In this document: positions 22,474-33,927 of the stretch, piece by piece
Layout: each line of letters begins with the position of its first letter
Position numbering within the stretch: the stretch's first letter is position 1
Assembly (NCBI GenBank): GCA_033297075.1
Contig: MU858142.1
Coordinates: forward strand, 62,001 to 126,000
DNA: 64,000 nucleotides
Reading direction: 5' to 3'
From: Rhypophila decipiens
Lineage: Eukaryota > Ascomycota > Sordariomycetes > Sordariales > Naviculisporaceae
The notes under the pieces: model-generated
Seen by the model: the letters and a program-made list of their open reading frames with translations, nothing else
Database searches by the model: none
What the model was told of the DNA's origin: nothing
Position numbers and translations under genes: made by a program

Positions 22474-25400
22474 TCACCGCCTAGGGCAAATCTTGGCCGT
22501 CAGGTTCTCAACCTTGGGGTTATGCAGCCTGAATGCCGCACCCAAATTATCCTTCTGCTCCTTGGTGAGCTTGCCCTTGGCGATGCTGAGCTCGCGGTAA
22601 CGAGTGGCGCCGCGAGTACCGCCAGCACCTAGGCCGCCCAGAACCATAGCCAGGATGAGGACAGGAGCCATATCCGGGTTCTCGACCAAAGAGTAGACCC
22701 CGAGACCGGCAGATCCGACGCTCTCCACGGCCATCAGCAGGCGCGCCATCATGGCGCCAGCGCGACCGAGACCGCCAATAGCGGCGCCGACAAAGGGGAT
22801 GAGGAACAGGATGCCCTCGAGGATCTTCAGAATGAACTCCTTCTTTTTGCGCTCCCTCTCCTCCTGTCCAATCTTCTTGACTTCCTTCATCGAGTCGACG
22901 GCATCGGAGAGCAAGAAAACAGGCATGGCCAGAATCTCAACCGCATCGGCTGGACTTCCCACAAACGTGCCGAGACCGAGCATCATGTACATATTCTCGT
23001 ACTGGCTCCACATGGTGTCAAAGTTCTTGCGAGCCTCGTCCACGACACTTTTGGGGTTGGGCACTTCAAAGTTCTTCTTGGCCGTGGGGAACCCCTTGTG
23101 CACCTTGTCGAAATTGAAGCACGAGCCAGTGCCGCCGGCGGTCGGCGTACAGCGGAACTCCCACGTGTACGTGCCAAACTCAACCCACTCCATGTCGATA
23201 CCCTCCTTGCTGAGTGTCTTGTTCAGACCATCACGATCACGGACCTCGTAGAAGAATGTGTATGACTGCATGTACTTGCTGGGCGGGTTCTTGCAGTCAT
23301 ACTTGCTGGCGTCCTCGCGCTTGCCGATCTGCCCCAGGGCGGAGAAGCAATCAAAGTAGCCCGCGAGTGGCTTGTCGCCATCAAGCATGAGAGCGCGGAG
23401 CCGCTCGCCCATGGTGTCGTGCATGTAGTCGCGGTAGAATCCGAAAACGTCATCGTAGCCGGCGGCAGCGTCGTCGTAGCCGTCCAGCGAGGTAGCAAGC
23501 ATGCTCTGCAGGGCTCCGATGGCGTTCATGGCAACACATTCACTGGAGGACTTGTCGGCATCCCTGAGGACGTCGTCGAGGTTTGTGTAGTCTTGCAGGT
23601 CGCAAGGGTACGAGAGGTCCATGGGCTCAATGTCGATATTTCCTCCAGAGTTGGCTTTGCCCTCTCCTTGCAGATCAACAGCCCAGTCGCTAACACCGCC
23701 AAAGTTGAGATCCTTGTACCACTGGATCCGCCTTTCCTTTGTCTCGTAGTCCATATATGCCACCCACTCGGTGTGGTCATAGACCAAAACGTCAGAATCC
23801 GACTTTTCGTCATAGTACTCGTAGTATTCGCCACCGCTGCTGTCGTAAATCTTCTTGATTTGTCGAATTTCGGCGTCAGAAATATACCCAGAGGTATTGG
23901 TGCAGTAACCAGGCGCGGCAGGTGAATTCACTTTGTCGCCCAGGAATAAGCAATGGGGTCCATCACAACCGCCTTGGGCCATCTTGAAGCTGCGGCCGTA
24001 ACTGCTGATTCCGACAAAGACCTTGTATGATGGAACACCTGCCTTGGTCACCATAGCCAGCGAGTTCTCTGTCTCGGTCTTGTTGATATGGGACCGCAAA
24101 CAGTTGCCAAGCTCACAACCCTCACTGTTGCGATGAATATGTCAGATTCTATGCGACAAGAACACAAGCGGCCTAAAGAATACTCACGCGGCATATTTGT
24201 TTTCGGTGTCCCACTGACCATGCAAGTCGTAGGTCATGTACACGATGTAGTCGGCTACTTTGGCAATGTCGGCGATAGGGAAGTGGCGGAGGTACCAATA
24301 TGAAGCCGGGGCGGCGAAAGAGACCGTCTTGCCGGCTGGAAGACGGCGTTTCACCATCTTCATGAATTCCAGATAGTTTTTACCGTCCTCTACTGTACCC
24401 GGATCCGCACCCTTGATGTCATCTGCGCCAGGATATTCCCAGTCAAAATCGACACCGTCTAGGTTGTGCTTGTTCACGAAGTTGACGATATTTGTGGCGA
24501 AGGCCAGACGGTTCTCGGATCGCACGCCCTGGCGGATGATATGGCTGGTAGGATGCTCATTGGAGAAGGCCCAACCTCCGTACGAGATGACCTTCTTGGT
24601 CTTGGTGTCCATCTTGACGAACTTGTCAAACTGCTCCTCGACGTCTTTGACGCTGACGCTAAAGTCATCGTTGATCCAACCGAAGGCGAAGTGGATAATG
24701 GTGTGCGGTTCGGTTATCTCGTCCACGTCCATGTTTACTAGAGCAGCTTGTGTCAGTTAAACACACAAAAGAGAGGGAGCATGAAATAAAGCTTACAGCA
24801 TGGGCGATTGTGATTCCAGGCCTCAAAGTATCCAATGTGCTCGAACTTGGCGGGGGCTTGTTTGTTGTTGACAATATCCATGCCGCAGTTGGAGATGCAG
24901 CCGTAGGTGCCGGGTGCGGCGGTTCCAGGTGCTCCATCGACTGTCGTGTCAATACAAAAGTCCTTGGTCGTTCCACATTGGCCCCAGGTATTGCAGCACA
25001 CATTCAGCGGGCATTGGTTGAGGTCGGCTAGCTTTGTGCCGTCGGTCGGGCGGACGGTGCCGGCTTTCTGGGGACCGCATTGAGCGTTCTTGATGATGTA
25101 CGGCATGGCTGGCTCGCCGTCGCTGATACAGATGATCATGTCCGGCTGCATCGCCTCGCACTTGGTGAATCCCCATGTCTTCTTCTTGTTGAACTTTTCC
25201 ACATCACCCCGTTCCAGCATGTACGCCTCCTCGATGTCGAAGCATGTCTGATTTGGCTTAAGAACATGAATAGCACACGAGCCGTCGGCGTTATTCTTGG
25301 GCCGTAGGTCGGGCTTCGTGCCTTGACTGCAGCAGACGACCGACTTGAGTTTGAGGTTGGTGCAGAAAGCATCACTGCCACCGTTGAACTTTGCGAGCTG

Positions 25401-26795
25401 ATTGATGCTGACCTTTTCGCCGCAACGGGTATTGGCGATGCTTTCGCATGTGTCACCTGTATTCACTTGGACGTACTTGCATGTGCCATCGTTGTTTGGC
25501 TTGGGATCCATGTTGGGTTTCGTGCCCGAAGTACAACAGAGATAATCGCCTGGCTGGATTGAGCCGCAAATTTTGTCGCTGCCGCCGTTGTACTTGTACA
25601 AGTCATCGACCGAGATCTTGGGATTGCATTTCTGTTGGGCCACCGACCAGCAACCATCGCCAGGGTCGACGCGCGCCACCTTGCAGTCAGCGCGAGCCTC
25701 GAGGCTGTTGGCGGCGCCGAGGTCGAACGGGTGATAGACCGGATTGGGCGACTGATTTGATGCGGGCTGTCTGGCGGGGATTCTGTTGTAATGGCGCCTC
25801 TCTACGGCCAACGTGGAGTTGCTGCCACCACCAAACGTCGAGTTGCCGCTGGTACTGTTGGTGTTGAGCACAGCCCCAGGGCCCATGGTTAGGGCAATGG
25901 CAGGAATAATCTTGTACTTTTGGTCCTTCCAGGTTTCTGAGGCGTCATAGCTTGACAGGCACTCGGCGCTCGTCCATTTGGCAATGGCGTCTTGCACAGC
26001 TTCGAGAGAGCCAGTTGTGTCGTAAATGACGCCAAAGACGTGCGCCGACGACCGTTTGCCCGCTGGTCCGCAGATCTGAGCGCTGGCTTGACGACTTGGG
26101 GCCGCGGAACCGGAGCCAGCAAACTCAGCAAAGCGGTCAAGGATAGGCGCGGCTGACGACTTGCGGATCTCAGAGCCAACATATAGACCAATAACGGTAT
26201 CGCCCGCCTTGGCAAGAATGGACGTGGCATCGCAGGTCGGGTCCTCGAGGAGGATCTTGCGGGCTTGCTGGAGGGCAGTATGGATCCCCGATGCGTCGGC
26301 AACACCAGTATTCTTCTTCTGCCACCCAACCTTGACGTCGGCTGTGGCATCCCGGAGCTCCACAGTAGGAAGACAAACGGGACCATATCTTTTTGCCTTG
26401 GGCACCGCCGAGGTTCCAGAAGCAGAGCATGCATGGATAGCCGGGTTGGGAACATTCTTGTTGAGCGGCATTCTGAAGATGACGGTGTCTTCACACTCGC
26501 TGAAAGCCTTCACATGGGGGAAGACAGACCACGAAAAGGGCACAGGTCCGGAATCGTCGCACTTTGCCGGGCAAGGGCGCGGCTTCGGTATTGGTTCATT
26601 CTGGAAGGGGAACTCGAAGGCTGGAAGACCGTCGGACCGGGCCGGTGTTTCCACCGGTTCAGGCGCGAGATCTGCCAGGGCCGTAAAGGTTGGTTCTAAT
26701 GTTGGCTCCGAGTCTGACTGTGCCAGTGCCGCAATCGGGGCCGACAGCCAGGATAAGCCGGCGACCGAAGCCGCCAGAAGGGTTGCCGTCTTCAT
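22474..26795 (-). CDS. Killer-toxin-like chitinase (LysM, CBM18, GH18)
   Basis: Secreted GH18 chitinase of the fungal killer-toxin-like subgroup. Exons complement(24797..26795), complement(24188..24737), complement(22474..24124); 1399 residues; introns of 59 and 63 nt with GTAAGC and GTGAGT donors, all phases consistent. ATG 26795 opens a typical signal peptide (residues 1-25). About 26-360: domain of unknown function, mature N-terminus. Three LysM-type modules at about 369-560, each with paired CC and Gly-rich loops. Hevein-type chitin binding (CPLNVCCNTWGQCG) at about 600-625. GH18 runs from about 655 to 1005, with the motif LDGVDFDWEYPG containing D760, D763, D765 and the acid Glu 767, all intact. 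The C-terminal ~390 residues include a long hydrophobic Gly/Ala-rich stretch at about 1275-1340. This order resembles the yeast zymocin alpha/beta precursor. A role against other fungi, or in remodelling of its own wall, is inferred. Confidence 0.93.
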
Positions 26796-28406
26796 ACCGG
26801 CAGTAATAAAGAAAACGAGACAATGAGAGACGAGCGGGTTGACAGCCCCGGTGGGACGTAGAAAATAATAGACGACAACGGTAATGAATGTGGAGGATAG
26901 GAAGCCCCTACCACTCAAGGAGGAATGACTGGATGGAGTTATATCACTTCTCGAGTTCGCTTGGTGGTGATGGTCGCGGAATAAATAGCTGGTGTGCTCC
27001 GATGGGGAACGGCCAGGGCAAGTCTTGAAATGAGATATCACGCCTTTCATGGACGCTAGAACGCCGGGTACCTAGAAATGGCAATACCATCGTCCCAGCC
27101 TTCATGCATCCAAGCGAGAAAGTGGGCATGAGCAAGGCACACACCCAAGTGCTGGCGATATCAGAAGCCTTCCATGCTCAGCCCGTGGATGCGGATGAAG
27201 ACCTCCCTCGCCCCTATCCCCGTCCCATCATGTCTGCGCCAAGTCGCTTGGTGAAGATGTTATGATCCAACCCACTGTTTGTCTGGACCGATCTTACCCA
27301 ATGCCATGTGGTGAAGGAATCGGCCTGTGGCAAGGCAGCCTCTCTGTTTGTCGTTGATGTTAATCAACATGGATGGGGGATAAGGTGGCCAGATTCCATG
27401 AGTCTTGGCTTCGTCCGATGTGTCTTGTCCTGGGACAGCTCCTGGCGGCGCCTAGGTAAGGATCGGTTCTTCACGAAACTAATTTCAATGCGAATCTGGG
27501 GTTCGACGTTCCGGGTTCTCCATAACCAGAAAATAATGTCTGGTTGTTAGGAGAATTTCCTGTGCCTCTGTGGCGTTTGTTGGGTGTGTTGAGGTGCCTG
27601 CACAGTCCTTCCGTCGTGTGCAACATCGCCAGCGACCGAAGGACTTTTTTTTAGCACGTCTGGGATGCACTAAAAGCCTTCAAAGTGACGCTAAATGGGC
27701 GGTGCCTGACAGCGGAGTCCCGCACCCATGCCCATATCAGAAGGTTAAATCAACCGCCTTCAAGCTGCAGGAACGACCAGGGAAGCCCCCGTACGGTACG
27801 CCTGTACTGTACTGTACACGATCCTTCAATGCCACTCAAGCTCAAGGAAACCTACCTACACGATCACACAAGGGTCTGATATGCATGATGTGGTTCTTCA
27901 TTATCTCATCAAGTCGAGCATCCAGCATCATGTCATGGCCTCGTAGTCCAAAGCCCCCGGCATGGGATCGCAAGCGAGAGTTGATTCCAAAGAGGCCGAA
28001 AGGATTCCGTACTCTCTAAAGGACCAGCGCCGAGAAGCTAGATGGATGACTGGATCATGCAATTTCAAGCTCACAAGTGTCGAGAGTCTGCCTCGCCGAA
28101 AGAGAGACACCGGGACCCTGTATGGCAAGCCTAGGTGTCTGATTGAAGTTGGACTGGAGACAGAAAGGCAAGTGGAAAGAATATCAAGAATATGTGTTCG
28201 TTGAAGAAGTAATATGTAGCTGTTCAAACAACATTTCCCTCTTGGACTATCGGTCTCTGATTTCTTGATGCTTTCCTTTCTTTCCAGCATCTACTTTCAC
28301 TCGTTCAGTCGGGTTTCTTTCTCCACGCCACCTCGCGGAGGCCACTATCTTCCCCTCTCTTTATATCTCTTCCTTTCAATTCACTCCATCAAAAAGGCTA
28401 CCCACC
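26796..28406. promoter_or_regulatory. Divergent intergenic region, chitinase and secreted orphan
   Basis: This 1.6 kb separates the start codons of two genes reading outwards, so it must contain both promoters. A TTTATATC box about 45 bases before ATG 28407 is a possible TATA element. No duplicated operator-like motif was identified by eye. The short open frames inside it have no coding character. Confidence 0.45.
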
Positions 28407-29756
28407 ATGCGGCTCAGATCACTCTTTTCCTCTCTATGGGTCCTTAGCGGTTCTCTCGTCGTCGCGAACACGGACACCCGGGCCCTGGAGCTAGAATACA
28501 ACTGGTGGGCTTACAGAATGGACGTCGAGGTCAGCACGGCCGAGTTCCTCAGTAAGCCCGAGAATGCGGGCAAGAACCCCAATGACGAGAAGCCCTGGCA
28601 GCTCGGGAGGAATATCAAAGCGAGCAACCTTCCCGAGGACTGGCCCAGGGGTCCCCCAATCCCAGGTTTTGGGCTCAATGTCCACGCCTATACAGCAGGC
28701 ATAGCAAAGGGCGACTATGGACGTGTAGCTGCCCGCACTCTCCCCGGGATGGACGATCCATGGAACCCCGATTTCCGGGCAGCATACGTAGAAAAAAAGG
28801 ACGCAAACGGCAACTACGTGGGAGAGCCAAGAACCATTATGCGGCTGCCCCGGGACAGCGGTCCTGCACTGGATCCGATCAATTCCGACGGCACCTTCGC
28901 CAACGAGAAGTCCCCGAACAAGTACTCCTTCCAGGGATTTGATCCCGACGCCGTTCTTGGACCATTGAACGGGGCCAAGGGCGTGGCGGCGGGCAATTAC
29001 TTCCAGCTCGACAACCAACTGGCCATCGTCGCGAAGCGCTGCTCTCAGCTTTACCAGAAGAATCCCGACCTGGCACGCCCGTACTACGAAAAGATGGCAA
29101 GAGCACTGGAAAACGCTCAAAGAATCCGCTTGCTCGAATCCAGAGGCTTCCAGATCGAGTCGGCCAAAACATGGTTGAAGCAGTACGAGGACAAGAACAA
29201 AATCAAAGGCGCCCCTCTGTCTGGTAACACAACGCCCCTACAAATCAAGCTCAAGCCCGAGCCCAAGGATCAGACGCCTGATTCAAAGTCGTGGTCTTAC
29301 GGGTGGAGGTGGCGAGAGCTGGACATTGAGGCTACGGAAAAGGAATGGCCAAAAGGAAACGGAGTTATCGCCAAGGAGAAGGAAAACATCATGGGCAATA
29401 CTAGCCCGGCAAAGGGCAAGAAGCCAAAGAAAGGAGCTCTGCGGGAATTCGCAGAGCTGTGGGGTAGAGGCGACTTCACCGTGGACAAGAAAGTTGGGAA
29501 AAAAGTTGAACGTAAATACATGGACGGTTTTCGAGACGCCCACATCCACTTGCAGGCTCTCAGAGCGGAAGAGAGACTCTCGCAGGCCATTCGGGAGCAG
29601 ATTGACGACCCCAACAAGGTCTATGGGTCGCCAAACTGCAAGTGGTATGACATCAGACCGCCCAATAACGACGGTATCAAGCCCCCTATCAAGAAGAGGC
29701 TGCTTGCCACTCTGATGCTCCAAAGAGGCCTTGATTCGGAAATGACACCTGCTTGA
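28407..29756 (+). CDS. Secreted protein of unknown family beside the killer-type chitinase
   Basis: Single-exon gene, 449 residues. ATG 28407 sits in a good context (CCCACCATGC). Residues 1-20 form a signal peptide (basic start, Leu/Val-rich core, VVA before the likely cut). I do not recognise the family. The mature part is basic and Lys/Trp/Pro-rich, with very few Cys (two seen: RCSQ and NCKW). That is unlike small Cys-rich effectors and suggests a fold not held by disulfides. A W-rich amphipathic segment near residues 31-47 resembles one near 294-312, hinting at an old internal duplication; this similarity is weak. There is no transmembrane segment after the signal and no GPI signal. It stands head to head with the chitinase, with a LysM effector downstream. 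The function, toxin cargo included, is unproven. Confidence 0.8.
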   Translation: MRLRSLFSSLWVLSGSLVVANTDTRALELEYNWWAYRMDVEVSTAEFLSKPENAGKNPNDEKPWQLGRNIKASNLPEDWPRGPPIPGFGLNVHAYTAGIAKGDYGRVAARTLPGMDDPWNPDFRAAYVEKKDANGNYVGEPRTIMRLPRDSGPALDPINSDGTFANEKSPNKYSFQGFDPDAVLGPLNGAKGVAAGNYFQLDNQLAIVAKRCSQLYQKNPDLARPYYEKMARALENAQRIRLLESRGFQIESAKTWLKQYEDKNKIKGAPLSGNTTPLQIKLKPEPKDQTPDSKSWSYGWRWRELDIEATEKEWPKGNGVIAKEKENIMGNTSPAKGKKPKKGALREFAELWGRGDFTVDKKVGKKVERKYMDGFRDAHIHLQALRAEERLSQAIREQIDDPNKVYGSPNCKWYDIRPPNNDGIKPPIKKRLLATLMLQRGLDSEMTPA

Positions 29757-31879
29757 GGTGCATCATGTCTTTGGTGTCCGTTAAACTGGGATGTAAACTG
29801 TGTCTATTGCCTGCTGTTCTTTCTTCTATACTCTTCTAGCTTACTGTCGTCCCCATCCCCATTTCTGTCTCTCACTCTTTTCTTAACAAACTTTTTTTAT
29901 TCCACTTACATAGACATCACTCAACCATGTACATATCCTGATACATCAAATACTAAATAGAACATGTAATCCCAAATGCCTCTCTAAAAAAGTACTACGC
30001 TTGGTTCAGCTGCGGTTGAGTTTTACACCTACTAATGTGAATTCGACCATTGGCCTTGCTCATGTCGAAATTCGGCTTCTGTCGATATCTTTCTCTTGCA
30101 CTTTTCAACCACAGTTCTATCTAAACACAAGGGACTTGACAGCACACGAATTATAAAACGCCAAGACTCATTCTGGTTAATGTATAAACACTCGCCTGCA
30201 ACTGAAATGTCATCAGGCGTACTGTAGCTCGCTAAAACATTGCCATCTTGGGGTCAGCCTCACTTCCAGCTTACCGTCCAGACTCCGACACTTCTCGATG
30301 TTCTCCATAGACAGACACATTTACACCAACATCAATGGAACTCCGCCGACATAGGATTTGAAAACAGAGAATTTATCTAACAATCTTGCATTTCGGCAAT
30401 CCACTATAAAGCACTCTACTAGTTGAAGGAAGAGGCGCTGTTAAGCGACATATACCGTACTATGCTTATTAGTAAGGTATACCACACGGAAGGACCTGAG
30501 ACTAGCCGTATTGCAAACCAAGACGCCTTCTCTGCAGGTCTAGCCGCATAGACTAGCGTATAGTGCACTGTTAAAGTGCGGGTAGCGATGGCTAAGAAAG
30601 AAAAAAGGAATCCTTCCACTTTCTGACTTACCCGCCCAGCGTGGCGGTTCAATATAAAAAAAAGACATGGGATGATATTGACTTTTGGATTCAGGGGTTT
30701 ATTGACGTAGCAACGCCAAGATAGGAGAGGCTAACCAGGGTCTGGCCAGCTTTCTCACCAATGGACGCGGGTAACAGTGGGGCCTCAGGTTGCACGCTGG
30801 GATCGGCGCTAACAGACAGGCATCATGCGGTACCGGTATCAATACCGATAGATACCGGATACAGTATGAGATCCTCTGTCCGTAATTTCCCCAGGGCCCA
30901 ACTTCCTTCCTTCCAAAATGCACCCTGGGCACCGCCCTGGCCGTCATGGTAACCAAGGATGAACCGAAACTGGGGAAGCTGCCGCATGAAGTCGATCTTA
31001 CCTGGCCACGTGCTGGCTTATAGATCAAGAAATCCCTGACGAACATGTGCCACATTCACATCATTGGCGCGAGCTAAACAAGGGACTTCGACCCGGCGAG
31101 CTGTTAACATGCGGCGAGGCATTTGCAGGCCAGAATGTTGGTCACTTCCACCAGAACCTTCTCATGTCAAGACTTGACTCTAATGACACTCTACAACATG
31201 GAACCACTTGCTGGTCACGACAGGGGATTGAAAGAAAGGAGGCATTGACCTGCAAGAAACTCAGCAGGAAATCTCAGCGACTACATATCAAGCTTCCTGG
31301 GATCCTCTAGCTGGTCTTTATCATTATTAGCGCAGGCATACTGAACAGGTCCGAAAGGTACGCCTCACCTAGTACAGCGGCCCAGCAAATTGCTACTATG
31401 CTCCGTTGCAGAGTATCGATCCATGTTACATCTCTCAAAAACAAAAGTACTGCACCAAAAGGCTAAGAAACAGTCTCTGTTGATAGTTGCAATCCTTCTG
31501 ACAGGCAGGGCACATTTCGGCGGCAGCATGGCAACACCAGGATATGACCGAGAAGACTGACCATGTGAAGGCAGTGGGCCAAGATCGTGGCATCACTGGT
31601 CGTCCCAAAAGATGAGTACGCGAACAACAAGCCCGGAGGCAATGAAATATAAATGTCCTGACTCCGGTCCGATGAAGGGGCTGAAGATTCTCATCCCCAT
31701 CATCACCGTCGACGATCGTCTAGGATTTCTCTCTTTCTCCTCCAGTCCTCATCAAACGACCAAGTGCAGCCTCCGTCTCGTTTGGATAGCACCACAAGTC
31801 TAGTACATTCGTTTTTAATACATCATTATTTACACCGGATCGCACTTTACCTAATATTCAGACTCAGTACTCGCTCACC
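29757..31879. other. Gene-free interval
   Basis: No supportable gene in 2.1 kb. At 30831-30858 there is an inverted repeat, CCGGTATC...GATACCGG, with ten bases between the arms. Sequence before 31880 includes a possible TATA element (AATATAAAT near 31646) for the LysM gene. Confidence 0.5.
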
Positions 31880-33068
31880 ATGTCTCCTCGCACGAGAACC
31901 GGTCTCATCTTCGGCCTCGGCCTGGCTGCTGCCAAGCTGGCCGCTGCGGGTTCCGAGCCAGGCATGCCGACCATGCCGGACTCTAGCTCCCAGTGCGTGT
32001 ACTGGTATGACAACAACGGCTTCATGTCGTGCGAGGCCGCTGCGTCTTCCAACTGGATCACAGTTGAGGAGCTCCGTGAATATGTAAGTCTGGATACAAA
32101 CACTTACTGCTTGTGGCGTGACGGCGATGGACTATTTGGCTGATCATTGCATCTAGAATCCCTCCATCGGAGCCGGGTGCACCAACTTCCAGAAGGGCTT
32201 CTCCTACTGCGTGGAGATTGACCCCAGCCTGCCCATCGGTGGTGGTCCGACAGCCACCTCAACCAGCACCACGAGCATCACAACCTCGTCGACCAAGACG
32301 TCGTTAACTACGCTGACCACCATTACCACCAAGCCGACCCCCACTACTACATCCACCAAGACCACCAGCACCTCGACCTCAACCACTACCCAGGGCAACG
32401 GAATCACCACCCCGACCCCTCTCCAGCGTGAGATTGTCAGCAACTGTGACGCCTTTTACATGGTCAAGGACAAAGAAACCTGCGACACTGTGGCCAAGGC
32501 CAACGGCATCTCGGTCGCCCAGCTCCAGCAATGGAACCCCTCGGCGGGCAGCAACTGCGCCGGCCTCTGGGCAAACGCCTACGCCTGCGTCTCTACAATC
32601 GGCCACACTCCCACCCCAGTCACCCCAGGCAATGGAATCCAGACGCCGTCGCCTCTCCAACAGCAAATCGTCTCCAACTGCGACGCCTTCTACAAGGTCC
32701 AAAGGGACGAAAACTGCGACAAGGTAGCCTCCAAGAACGGCATCTCTGTGTCTCAGCTCCAGCAGTGGAACCCCTCTGTCGGCTCCAACTGCGCCGGTCT
32801 CTGGGCCGACGCCTACGCTTGCGTCTCCATCATCGGACACACCCCTACCCCCGTGAATCCCGGGAACGGAATCCAGACTCCGACGCCGATCCAGGACGGC
32901 ATGACCAAGAGCTGCAAGACCTTCCACCTTGTCAGCGGGCAGACTTGCCAGAGCGTCTTGGACCGGTACAAGGTCACGCTGGCCAACTTTTACAAGTGGA
33001 ACCCTGCTGTTGGGAATAACTGCCAGAGTATGTGGGACAAGACTTATGTCTGCGTTGCTGTCTTGTAG
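31880..33068 (+). CDS. Secreted LysM effector with four LysM units
   Basis: Chitin-binding secreted protein. Exons 31880..32083 and 32157..33068, 371 residues; the 73-nt intron (GTAAGT...TAG) is phase 0. Residues 1-23 look like a signal peptide (Leu/Ala-rich). A first, divergent LysM-like unit (about 39-90) is split by the intron between Glu-Tyr and Asn-Pro. A long Thr/Ser linker (about 98-146) follows, likely O-glycosylated. Three LysM units of fungal type with conserved Cys sit at about 164-217, 241-295 and 318-371. Units two and three are nearly identical in sequence (C-D-A-F-Y, ISV-QLQQWNPS, AYACVS-IGHTPTP), including the GNGIQTP spacer, so they come from a recent duplication. Family knowledge: such proteins bind chitin oligomers and can protect hyphae or mask chitin. 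Whether this one acts on plants, animals or other fungi is unknown. Confidence 0.92.
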
Positions 33069-33559
33069 CGGCTACATAGGGAGAGCAACCTACCAGTCAA
33101 ACAGGCAACCAGAAGTCCTAAGTAAAAAGTAGAGAAGGAGAGAATGAGGTGAAGCTATAAAACCATCATGTATATATATTCCTCCTTTCATTTCGCAGTC
33201 ATTCTTTCTACCCTCTATTTAGAGTTTATTTCTCAGTAAGATAGGGGTTAAATAAAATAGAGTAATCCGTTCCATATTTACATACCTGTCTATCATTACG
33301 AAGGCGGCTTTGCTGATTGAGATAAAACATTATGCAGACTTGAATGTATTCCCTCTTAATCTCACGCCATCTTGACATGTCCTTTCCGGCTTATATTTCA
33401 ATGAAATTCCAAAGCACTGAATACACAAAAGAGCGGAGGTTAAAGGGGGATATTGATATGGGGCTTGATCAACAAGGATCATTACTCTCATATACAGGCA
33501 CAATTCTTACAAAACAAAAATGGAAGAATCTTCATTTTGGATGTGTTTTCCTGGGCTAG

Positions 33560-33806
33560 AATAAATGTCTTGAATAGCTAATAAATGCCATAGCTGACTG
33601 GGAAGGATGCCCTGACTAACTGGAATAGATGCCTTGACTGACTGGAATAAACGCTTTGACTAGCTGGAACAAATGTCTTGACTAGACTAGAATATATACC
33701 TTACCTAGTAAGAATATATGCCCTGACTGGACTGGAATATACCTTGACTGGTTAGAATTAACGCCCTGACTGGCTAGAACAGATGCCTTGGCTGGCTAGA
33801 ATAGAG
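33560..33806. repeat. Degenerate minisatellite, 20-23 bp unit
   Basis: About eleven diverged copies of a unit resembling AATAGATGCCTTGACTGGCT lie in direct tandem. The recurring cores are ATGCC/ACGCC, TTGACT and GCTGG/GCTAG. Copies differ by substitutions and one- to three-base length changes. Confidence 0.85.
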
Positions 33807-33883
33807 AAGATTATAGACTCTGCCAGTCTTTTAGGGCACTGATCACTTTCTTCTTAACAATTTGACAAGGTTCGTTAAGAGTC

Positions 33884-33927
33884 TTCTCAGTATTCATTCA
33901 GAATATTCTCAGTGTTCATTCAGAATA
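33884..33927. repeat. 22-bp tandem repeat, two copies
   Basis: Two adjacent 22-base units starting TTCTCAGT differ at a single base. The unit length is close to that of the minisatellite 80 bases upstream, although the sequence is different. Confidence 0.9.

Noticed and set aside
32379..32927. 182-codon minus-strand frame inside the LysM gene
   Set aside because: Antisense shadow of the repeated LysM coding sequence.
33560..33806. Possible CRISPR-like array
   Set aside because: The units are directly adjacent and diverged, without unique spacers, and the genome is fungal; it is a minisatellite.
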